From Spirochaetaceae bacterium (GTDB taxonomy: Bacteria > Spirochaetota > Spirochaetia > Treponematales > Treponemataceae): a DNA stretch of 5,096 bases. The notes beneath the pieces are model-generated. The model did no database searches. It was not told the origin of the DNA and saw only the letters and a list, made by a program, of their open reading frames with translations. This document shows, piece after piece, positions 1 through 4,882 of the stretch (position 1 is its first letter; each line of letters starts with the position of its first letter). The stretch spans positions 1 through 5,096 of the forward strand of contig JAITWB010000053.1 of assembly GCA_031285525.1 (NCBI GenBank), in the 5' to 3' direction. The position numbers were made by a program, and so were the translations under genes.

Positions 1-235
1 CACCGCCGCCAACATCGCCGCCATAGTCATTCGAAGCGGCAAGGGCGCCAGCGCCTCCCTGCCTGTCTGTATCATGTGCGAAGGAACCACCTTCATAAAG
101 ACCCACAACTTCCAGGCTCGGGTCAAAGGCTACCTGAACCAGGTACTCACCGACGAACGGGGTCTCTACTTCGACATCGTCTCCATGGACAACGCCATAA
201 CCTTGGGCGCCGCCATTGCAGGACTCACGGAATAG
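1..235 (+). CDS. Hexokinase, C-terminal end (5'-truncated by window edge)
   Basis: This is the last 77 codons of a gene that starts before the window; the frame begins at base 2 and stops with TAG at 233-235. The enzyme would phosphorylate glucose or related hexoses with ATP in the cytoplasm. What is seen is the end of the large lobe of the eukaryote-type hexokinase fold: a helix rich in Ala and Ile (TAANIAAIVIRSGKG), a strand and turn PVCIMCEGTTF that matches the usual VCI.xEGTTF segment, a helix with YLNQVL, and the closing SMDNAITLGAAIAGL helix, which corresponds to the family's D.a.liGaAiAgL ending. Bacterial members of this family occur in spirochaetes and a few other phyla. A perfect hairpin follows 14 bp after the stop. 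The N-terminal and catalytic residues lie outside the window, so sugar specificity cannot be judged. Confidence 0.85.
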   Translation, partial: TAANIAAIVIRSGKGASASLPVCIMCEGTTFIKTHNFQARVKGYLNQVLTDERGLYFDIVSMDNAITLGAAIAGLTE

Positions 236-249
236 AGCGCAAGGTGCAA

Positions 250-305
250 AGAACAAATAGCAAAGCAGAAACCGCTTTGCTATTTGTTCTGATTAAGGTT
301 TTTTT
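250..305 (+). terminator. Probable intrinsic terminator of the hexokinase gene
   Basis: A perfect 17-bp inverted repeat (250-266 pairs with 274-290) closes on a 7-nt loop (AGAAACC). Eight bases follow, then a run of seven T at 299-305. The stem is AT-rich except for the G and C pairs near the loop. It starts 14 bp after the hexokinase stop codon, which fits rho-independent termination. The 8-nt gap before the T-run is longer than ideal, so efficiency is uncertain. On the minus strand it has only a short T run after the stem, so it is probably weak in that direction. Confidence 0.65.
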
Positions 306-345
306 CATCTCCAAAGCTCATTTGCAGTACACTATCTGTTCTCTG

Positions 346-447
346 TTACAGTTTTGTCCAGTTGTCTTGTCCGGGGATTCGGGTGTAGGTGCCAGCGCCG
401 TTGGTTGTGTATAGGTTTTTGAGTACATCATCGCTCCTTACTCCCGT
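346..447 (-). pseudogene. Remnant of a surface-protein C-terminus (no start codon)
   Basis: On the minus strand an open stretch of 33 codons lies between an in-frame TAA at 448-450 and a terminal TAA at 346-348. It reads TGVRSDDVLKNLYT... and ends GTYTRIPGQDNWTKL. It has no ATG, GTG or TTG, so it cannot be a complete gene in this frame. The composition, with Gly, Thr, Tyr and Trp close to the end, resembles the short conserved tails (GAGTYTR...W.K) I recall on Treponema leucine-rich-repeat or lipoprotein-type surface proteins; this comes from memory, not a search. The likeliest reading is a decayed 3' end whose upstream part was lost where the tandem array now lies. Another frame of the same strand holds a 36-codon ORF with a ribosome binding site (see findings), so which frame matters, if either, is unresolved. 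Confidence 0.4.
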
Positions 448-465
448 TTAGGGATCATACCATCT

Positions 466-690
466 CTGTAAACCTGTCTTACAAGTACCTGTAATGCCAT
501 CTTACAAGTACCCGTAATGCTGTCTTACAACTCACTGTAATGCCGTCTGACAAGTACCTGTAAGTCCGCATTACAGCCCCTGTAAGTCCGCATTACAGCC
601 CGTGTAAGTCTGTCTTACAGCCCGTGTAAGTCTGTCTTACAGCCCGTGTAAGTCCGTCTTACCGCCCCTGTAATACCGCATTACCACATT
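466..690. repeat. Tandem array of ten 22-23 bp units with TGTAA/TTACA inverted half-sites
   Basis: Ten contiguous units start at 466, 489, 512, 535, 558, 580, 602, 624, 646 and 668. Each has the pattern TGTAA-N7-TTACA plus a 5-6 bp linker to the next unit. Sixteen of the twenty half-sites are perfect; the exceptions are CGTAA in unit 3, TGACA in unit 4 and TTACC in units 9 and 10. Units 1-4 are 23 bp with mostly AGTAC-type linkers. Units 5-9 are 22 bp with GCCC linkers, and unit 10 is a 23-bp diverged end copy. Units 5 and 6 are identical, as are units 7 and 8. There are no unique spacers, so this is not CRISPR, and the period is not a multiple of three, so it is not coding. It sits upstream of the hexosaminidase gene; its function is unknown. 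Confidence 0.9.
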
Positions 691-691
691 A

Positions 692-790
692 TCCCTTTTT
701 TCATTCCTCCCTTCTCACTTCTCTTTTTTCCTCCCCCTTTTCTCACTTCTCCATGCTCTTTTCTCTTTTTCCTTGCCTTTCCCCCTTTTT
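692..790. repeat. Pyrimidine-rich tract (93 of 99 bases C or T)
   Basis: Only six purines (703, 717, 745, 753, 755, 775) interrupt this 99-base run of C and T on the plus strand. It contains a repeated 12-mer, TTCTCACTTCTC, at 712-723 and 740-751. Bases 734-752 are the reverse complement, with one mismatch in 19, of 2341-2359 beyond the hexosaminidase gene, so this is a copy of a dispersed repeat and not merely biased composition. It lies between the half-site array and the hexosaminidase gene. No promoter elements are evident inside it. Confidence 0.75.
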
Positions 791-819
791 ACGGTTACAC
801 TGGAGGTATCTATTAGTAT

Positions 820-830
820 AAGGAACTGAT
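820..830 (+). promoter_or_regulatory. Ribosome binding site fixing the hexosaminidase start
   Basis: AAGGA at 820-824 lies six bases before the ATG at 831, a normal Shine-Dalgarno spacing, and supports this start. A GGAGG at 802-806 is too far upstream to serve it. No convincing -35/-10 pair was found between the pyrimidine tract and this site. Confidence 0.7.
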
Positions 831-2321
831 ATGAACATTATTCCGCAGCCGTCATCCCTCAACATGAAGGATGGGGTTTTCAAGAGAACAGGACTTCCCG
901 GTATTTCAGGGGACAAGATTTTTCAGTCAGAAATTGATGTATTCACCAAACAGATACAAGAGACCTTTGGGGATCAGATCGGAACTACAGGAAACGGTAT
1001 CCTCTGTCTGAAGAATGGAGATATCAAAGGAAGAGAAGCCTATAAGATGGTTATAAGCCATAGGGGGGTCGAGATACAGGCGTCTGATCCGGCGGGGATG
1101 TTCCACGGTCTCCAGACACTGCGGCAGCTTATACTCACCGGTTACACAGAAAAGGAACTGGTTCTCCCTTGCGGTGAAATCGAAGACGCCCCCCGCTTCG
1201 AATGGCGGGGATTCATGCTTGATTCCTCACGGCACTTTTATTCGGTAAAGACGGTACGCAAGTTCATCGATGTGCTGTCCCTCCACCACATCAGCGTGTT
1301 CCACTGGCACCTTACCGACGATCAGGGCTGGCGTTTTCCCGTTCCGGGATACCCGGAACTGATCAATATCGGTTCCAAGCGGGTCGATATCAGGTCAAAC
1401 TGGGGACGGGTCTTTGAGGGACACTATACGGAAGAAGATATAAAGGAAATAGTCGCCTACGCCGCCGCCAGACATATTGAAGTAGTTCCTGAGGTGGATA
1501 TTCCCGGTCACGCCAGCGCCATCCTCGCCTCATACCCTGAATTGGGTTGTACAGGAGGTCCCCACAAGGTTCGCGATACCTTCGGCATATACGAAGATGT
1601 GCTTTGCGCAGGAAATCCCATTATCTATGACTTCGCCGCCGCCGTGTTCGATACTCTTGCAAGGCTCTTTCCGTCATCCTATGTCCATATCGGTGGAGAC
1701 GAAGTTAAAACCGCCTACTGGGAGCAATGTCCCAAATGCCGCAAACTGATGGAAGAGTCCGGTTTTGAACGGGCTGCCCAGCTCCAAGGTCAGGCAACAG
1801 TGCGGTTCGCCCAGATGCTTAAAGAGCGGGGCAAAACTGCCATCGGCTGGGACGAAGTTCTCGAAAACACCGATATCAGCAGCCTGCCCCCGGAACTGAT
1901 TGTTATGTCATGGAGGGGAAGAGAGGGCGGTCAGACCGCTGTAGCCAAGGGACATCGGGTCATCATGTCACCCCTCACCGACGGCTGCTACTTCGATTAC
2001 CGCCCCTGCGACTGCTACGAGGAACCGGGACAGTTCTCTGTAACCACCATATCCCAGGCATATCACCTGGATCCCGTTGCAGAGATGACCGACGCTCAGG
2101 CCGCTTTGGTCATAGGCGGACAAGCAAACCTCTGGTCAGAGCTTATCTACGCCGACAGACTTGCGGAATACATGATATTCCCCCGGATCTGCGCCACCGC
2201 AGAAGCAGTCTGGACCAAGGAAGAAGCAAAAGACTTTGAATCATTCAGCAAGAGACTGCCTATCCATCAGAAACGGCTGGACAAGCTGGATCTAATCCAG
2301 TATAGAGGCCCAATAGCGTAA
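831..2321 (+). CDS. Beta-N-acetylhexosaminidase, glycoside hydrolase family 20
   Basis: A complete 496-residue family 20 enzyme that would remove terminal N-acetylglucosamine or N-acetylgalactosamine from oligosaccharides by substrate-assisted catalysis. Residues 2-122 form the non-catalytic GH20b-type domain (IIPQP start, GMFHGLQTLRQL near 89-100). The TIM-barrel follows: WRGFMLDSSRHF (125-136) with substrate-binding Arg134, FHWHLTDDQGWR (157-168), PEVDIPGHA (220-228), HIGGDEV (286-292) with the catalytic pair Asp290-Glu291, GWDEVLE (339-345), SWRG with Trp361, and NLWSE (433-437). All expected active-site motifs are intact. No signal peptide or membrane segment is present, so it probably acts in the cytoplasm on imported oligosaccharides. 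Chitobiose, other amino-sugar glycans or recycled cell-wall fragments are possible substrates that sequence alone does not separate. The last codon and stop (GCG TAA) lie inside the left arm of the inverted repeat shared with manA. Confidence 0.95.
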   Translation: MNIIPQPSSLNMKDGVFKRTGLPGISGDKIFQSEIDVFTKQIQETFGDQIGTTGNGILCLKNGDIKGREAYKMVISHRGVEIQASDPAGMFHGLQTLRQLILTGYTEKELVLPCGEIEDAPRFEWRGFMLDSSRHFYSVKTVRKFIDVLSLHHISVFHWHLTDDQGWRFPVPGYPELINIGSKRVDIRSNWGRVFEGHYTEEDIKEIVAYAAARHIEVVPEVDIPGHASAILASYPELGCTGGPHKVRDTFGIYEDVLCAGNPIIYDFAAAVFDTLARLFPSSYVHIGGDEVKTAYWEQCPKCRKLMEESGFERAAQLQGQATVRFAQMLKERGKTAIGWDEVLENTDISSLPPELIVMSWRGREGGQTAVAKGHRVIMSPLTDGCYFDYRPCDCYEEPGQFSVTTISQAYHLDPVAEMTDAQAALVIGGQANLWSELIYADRLAEYMIFPRICATAEAVWTKEEAKDFESFSKRLPIHQKRLDKLDLIQYRGPIA

Positions 2322-2475
2322 CAAAAAGAGAAGGTAAAAGGGAGAAATGAGAAAAGGGGAGAAGGCCTTCCGAGGTATCGGATAGGAGTCCGAAGACATT
2401 ATCCTTCTTTTCTCTTTTCTACCTCCTAATTCCTCTTTTTTACCTTCTCCCTTCTCTTTCCTCTTTTGTTACGCT
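2315..2475. repeat. 161-bp imperfect inverted repeat between convergent genes, overlapping both stop codons
   Basis: The outer arms are a perfect 12-bp inverted repeat, AGCGTAACAAAA at 2315-2326 and its complement at 2464-2475. A second perfect 12-bp pair follows: GAGAAGGTAAAA at 2328-2339 and its complement at 2438-2449. Shorter matches (GAGAAAA 2349-2355 with 2408-2414; AGAAGG 2360-2365 with 2403-2408) continue inward; these two overlap at base 2408, so only one can form fully. The left arm is almost all purine and the right arm almost all pyrimidine. The right arm carries an extra 14 bp between its two 12-mers. The centre (about 2366-2402) has a small stem, TCGGA-N6-TCCGA. The stop codons of the hexosaminidase (+) and manA (-) are both inside the outer arms. 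In RNA it could fold into a long hairpin acting as a bidirectional terminator or 3'-end stabiliser. It may also be a small non-autonomous mobile element; no target-site duplication is visible. Confidence 0.75.
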
Positions 2476-3335
2476 TTTGCCCGCATGAATTCTGCACTGC
2501 CCTTGATGGTAACTGTGCTGCCGTTCATGACCAGAAAGGCTTCACCTTCAGAAACAATAAAAGCTTCATTCAGTCCTGAGCCTGAAATCTCCGCCGAACC
2601 GGATATAAGCACATAGCTCGTATCTGCTTCGGCTTTTTCCGTTATGACACCGTTTAGGAGAACCTTCTCTGCGGTAAAATAAGGGTTCGTGATTCCGGTA
2701 AAATTCCGTATATGGAGTTCATCGTTCTGCTGGTCGTAGTTGATCACGTCCAGAGATTTCTGCACGTGGATCTCCCGATCCCGCCCCCAGTCATAAAGCC
2801 GATAGGTTACGTCGCTGGACTGCTGCACTTCCAGCAGAGTAATGCCTCCGCAGATAGCATGAACCGTGCCTGCAGGGATGAAAAAAGCGTCCCCGGGCTT
2901 GACGTCGGCAACATGAAGCCAGTCTTCCAGGGTTCCCTCGTCGATGGCTTTCTGCAAAGCATCCCGAGAGGGATGCCCATCTCGTGAGGGAGACTCGCCG
3001 TTATGGGGATTCAAACCGCAGATGAGGGTTGCCCCGGGATCGGCGTCAACGATATACCAGAATTCAGTTTTACCCGAATCCCCTTCGTGTTCCCGGGCGT
3101 AATCGTCTCCGGGATGCACCTGCACCGAAAGCCGATCTTCCGCCCGGATCAGCTTGATAAGCAGGGGATACCTTCCGCCGATAACCTCACTCAGAGCCGT
3201 TCCTGCAGGAACAGCAGTCCCTGCGGAAACCAGCGTTTCCCCTACAGGTGTTTCACCTGCAGGATGTGTTGAAACAAGCCATTTTTCCCAGCCCCACACT
3301 TTTGTGTGGAGTTGGGGAGTCAATCGGTATATCAT
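2469..3335 (-). CDS. manA: Mannose-6-phosphate isomerase, class I
   Basis: A 288-residue zinc enzyme of the cupin fold that interconverts mannose 6-phosphate and fructose 6-phosphate in the cytoplasm. The zinc ligands are visible as Gln72 and His74 in VQVHP, Glu91 in KTEFWYI and His159 in IPAGTVHAI. The active-site arginine is Arg179 in TYRLYDWGR, and Lys61 sits in PLLIKLI. The length fits the short Bacillus-type enzyme, with a second small cupin barrel from about 205 to the end. Two stretches look lineage-specific: PAGET/PVGET and VSAGTA/VPAGTA repeats at residues 25-47, and a SPSRDG/HPSRDA duplication at 115-126, both in expected surface loops. The start codon lies two bases after the upstream gene's stop and has no strong Shine-Dalgarno of its own, so translational coupling is likely. 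The stop codon is inside the convergent inverted repeat. Confidence 0.93.
   Translation of the reverse strand: MIYRLTPQLHTKVWGWEKWLVSTHPAGETPVGETLVSAGTAVPAGTALSEVIGGRYPLLIKLIRAEDRLSVQVHPGDDYAREHEGDSGKTEFWYIVDADPGATLICGLNPHNGESPSRDGHPSRDALQKAIDEGTLEDWLHVADVKPGDAFFIPAGTVHAICGGITLLEVQQSSDVTYRLYDWGRDREIHVQKSLDVINYDQQNDELHIRNFTGITNPYFTAEKVLLNGVITEKAEADTSYVLISGSAEISGSGLNEAFIVSEGEAFLVMNGSTVTIKGSAEFMRAKA
2960..2991. repeat. In-frame 18-bp duplication with palindrome inside manA
   Basis: CATCCCGAGAGGGA (2960-2973) recurs as CATCTCGTGAGGGA (2978-2991), 18 bp apart and matching at 12 of 14 positions. It encodes the SPSRDG/HPSRDA repeat of ManA. The first copy is also the core of a perfect hairpin, with GCATCCC at 2959-2965 pairing with 2970-2976 across a GAGA loop. 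Confidence 0.7.
3195..3263. repeat. Tandem in-frame duplications and three adjacent palindromes inside manA
   Basis: Bases 3195-3212 and 3213-3230 are an 18-bp tandem pair matching at 14 of 18 positions, encoding VPAGTA and VSAGTA. Next to them is a 15-bp pair encoding PAGET and PVGET. Three inverted repeats lie here: the perfect 14-bp palindrome GTTCCTGCAGGAAC (3199-3212), GGAAAC-CAGC-GTTTCC (3225-3240), and CAGGTG-TTT-CACCTG (3245-3259). Confidence 0.7.
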
Positions 3336-3337
3336 CT

Positions 3338-4243
3338 TTAGTCCCAGAGGCGCTCAGGGTAATAGCCTTCGGCGATCTTCGCTGCGATCTCTTTCGTAAC
3401 GATCTCCCGGTCTTCGGGGTAGGTCATACCGAACCATCGTTCTGCGGAGGTGTAGAAATGTATCTTTCCCTCTTTCTTCGCCACGATATCGTTCGCCGCA
3501 TTGGGAAGGAAGGCTTCGGTCTTTTCGCTTGCCGCATTATCCCGGAGGAAGTCATCGAAATAGGCGCCGAATGAGGTGAATGCCGCAGGGGTGAAACCGA
3601 AGAAGTTCATGGAAACCCACTCTTTTCCGGTCAGTTTTTTGTCCGCCCCGTCGAGATTGGTAACGATTCCATCACCTTCATACCGGATATTCGTGTTTTC
3701 CTTCATAGAAACCAGATAGTCGCCGTTTACTTCGCACACCGCCCGGGAGACAGACCCGGAGAGGCTCATGGTGTTTTCCAGCACATAGCCTACCATGGCG
3801 TGTTCCGTTGAGCCCGGCTCCACCGCAGAAAGGTGCTTTTCGATGGTCTGATAGGCCTTCCGTCCGTAGTAGTCGTCAGCATTAATGACCGTAAAAGGTT
3901 CCTTTACCGCATCTTTGGCGCAGAGCACCGCCTGAACCGTTCCCCAGGGTTTTTTCCTGTTCACCGAAAGGGCAATCTGCTCCTCATTGAGCAGCGCCTC
4001 CCGGGACTGGAACACATATTCCGCATCGAACTTCTTCGCTATCCTGTCGAAAAGCCGTTCCCGGAAATCACTCTCTATATCTTTACGAATAATAAACACA
4101 ACCTTTCCAAAACCGCTTTTCATTGCGTCATAGACCGAATAATCCAGCAGGGTTTCGTTGTGCAGCCCTACCCCATCGATCTGCTTCACTCCGCCGTAAC
4201 GGCTTCCCATGCCTGCGGCAAGAACAAGTAATGTTGGTTTCAT
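3338..4243 (-). CDS. Sugar-phosphate-type nucleotidyltransferase (NTP_transferase family)
   Basis: A 301-residue cytoplasmic protein of the GT-A-like nucleotidyltransferase family, which joins a sugar 1-phosphate to an NTP to give a nucleotide sugar and pyrophosphate. The signature nucleotide-binding loop is LAAGMGSRYGGVKQ (8-21), a variant of G.GtR...K. PWGTVQAVLCAKD (99-111) matches the base-recognition segment, and NADDYYG (121-127) holds the metal-binding Asp motif. WVSMNFFGF (209-217) and ERWFGMTYPEDRE (268-280) are characteristic of a small uncharacterised subgroup without the C-terminal beta-helix of GlmU or GlgC. It leads a tight two-gene operon with manA (2-bp gap), so a GDP-mannose-type product is conceivable, but the sequence does not fix base or sugar. 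GGAG, six bases before the ATG, supports the start. Confidence 0.85.
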   Translation of the reverse strand: MKPTLLVLAAGMGSRYGGVKQIDGVGLHNETLLDYSVYDAMKSGFGKVVFIIRKDIESDFRERLFDRIAKKFDAEYVFQSREALLNEEQIALSVNRKKPWGTVQAVLCAKDAVKEPFTVINADDYYGRKAYQTIEKHLSAVEPGSTEHAMVGYVLENTMSLSGSVSRAVCEVNGDYLVSMKENTNIRYEGDGIVTNLDGADKKLTGKEWVSMNFFGFTPAAFTSFGAYFDDFLRDNAASEKTEAFLPNAANDIVAKKEGKIHFYTSAERWFGMTYPEDREIVTKEIAAKIAEGYYPERLWD

Positions 4244-4306
4244 CTAATGCTCCATAATGTACATAATCTTCTATAATAGTATATCATAGATTTCGAGGAA
4301 GCAACC
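4244..4306. promoter_or_regulatory. Divergent promoter region between the nucleotidyltransferase-manA operon and ogt
   Basis: This 63-bp AT-rich gap must hold both promoters. TATAAT at 4272-4277 is a good -10 for ogt, but no clear -35 lies 17 bp upstream of it. On the minus strand TATACT (complement of 4278-4283) is a possible -10 for the operon. Ribosome binding sites lie six bases from each start: GAGGAA at 4295-4300 for ogt, and GGAG on the minus strand (4250-4253) for the nucleotidyltransferase. Two imperfect dyads are present, at 4254-4267 (six of seven pairs) and 4271-4289 (seven of nine pairs). These could bind a regulator shared by both directions, although AT-rich sequence gives such dyads easily. 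Confidence 0.55.
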
Positions 4307-4882
4307 ATGGTGTATTCAGTTTTTTATACCCCCAGGCAGGGGCTCAAGATGGGACGGCTCATGCTGACCAGCGACGGAGAAAATCTTACCGGCTTATGGT
4401 TCGAAGGACAAAAATACTTTGCCCACGGGCTGACGGAAGAACTTCGCTCTGGAAGGGTCACGGAAAACGCTGACCTCCCCCTCTTTTCTACCGTGAAGAG
4501 CTGGCTGGACAGTTATTTCGCCGGGGACAGACCTGCTCTTTACGAGTTGTCCCACAACTCCAAGTTGTCCCTAAACCCTCAGGGGACCGAATTCCGCAGG
4601 GCTGTATGGGATATCCTTTGCGGCATAGCCTACGGAGAAACGACTACCTACGGAGAGATCGCTCACGTTCTGGCTTCCCGGATGAACAGGGAACACATGT
4701 CCAGCCAGGCGGTCGGCGGAGCGGTGGGTCACAATCCTATCTCGATTATCATTCCCTGCCACCGCGTAATAGGAAAAGACGGCAGTCTTACCGGGTATGC
4801 GGGGGGATTGGATAAAAAGATACAACTACTTGAACACGAAGGGGTGAATACTTCTGTGCTGTCAGGACAAGGGAAAACTTGA
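4307..4882 (+). CDS. ogt: Methylated-DNA--protein-cysteine methyltransferase (O6-alkylguanine repair)
   Basis: A 191-residue suicide repair protein that moves the alkyl group from O6-methylguanine in DNA to its own cysteine. The active-site motif is IIIPCHRVIG with Cys151. The DNA-binding domain is complete: GTEFRRAVWDIL (93-104), PYGET-like IAYGETTTYGEIA (107-119), the recognition helix region SSQAVGGAVGHNP (132-144), and SLTGYAGGLDKKIQLLEHEG. The usual 'arginine finger' of ARAVG is Gln134 here; I recall QAVGGAVGHNP in many other bacterial homologues, so activity is still expected. Residues 80-91 carry a short duplicated insertion just before the PQGTEF motif. It has no AraC-type Ada domain, so it is a stand-alone Ogt-like form. 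The start is supported by GAGGAA six bases upstream. The last 21 bp overlap the end of ruvC on the opposite strand. Confidence 0.94.
   Translation: MVYSVFYTPRQGLKMGRLMLTSDGENLTGLWFEGQKYFAHGLTEELRSGRVTENADLPLFSTVKSWLDSYFAGDRPALYELSHNSKLSLNPQGTEFRRAVWDILCGIAYGETTTYGEIAHVLASRMNREHMSSQAVGGAVGHNPISIIIPCHRVIGKDGSLTGYAGGLDKKIQLLEHEGVNTSVLSGQGKT
4544..4571. repeat. In-frame 18-bp duplication with palindrome inside ogt
   Basis: AGTTGTCCC occurs at 4545-4553 and again at 4563-4571, an 18-bp spacing, and encodes LS at the same place in ELSHNS and KLSLNP. The first copy forms a perfect hairpin, GAGTTGT (4544-4550) with ACAACTC (4554-4560) around a CCC loop. Family members normally run straight from the FAG.rP segment through a short L.L.PQGT, so about six residues look inserted. 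Confidence 0.65.

Noticed and set aside
76..414. 112-codon plus-strand open frame
   Set aside because: It overlaps the hexokinase end in another frame, runs through the terminator hairpin, is Arg/His-rich like an out-of-frame reading, and has no domain.
466..690. Possible CRISPR array
   Set aside because: Units follow each other directly with 5-6 bp linkers that are themselves repeated. There are no unique spacers and no cas genes in view.
795..822. TTACAC/TATAAG as a hexosaminidase promoter
   Set aside because: The -35 match is poor, and transcription would start just before the ATG, placing the ribosome binding site inside the -10 region.
1910..2239. 109-codon plus-strand frame inside the hexosaminidase gene
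   Set aside because: It lies wholly within a well-supported family 20 gene in another frame, and its Arg-rich translation shows no motif.
2315..2475. Insertion sequence
   Set aside because: There is no transposase and no visible target-site duplication. At most it could be a small non-autonomous element.
3833..4231. 132-codon plus-strand frame opposite the nucleotidyltransferase
   Set aside because: It is antisense to a gene with clear catalytic motifs, has no ribosome binding site of note, and has no recognisable domain.
4571..4825. 84-codon minus-strand frame opposite ogt
   Set aside because: It is antisense to the conserved DNA-binding domain of Ogt, and its translation matches nothing I recognise.
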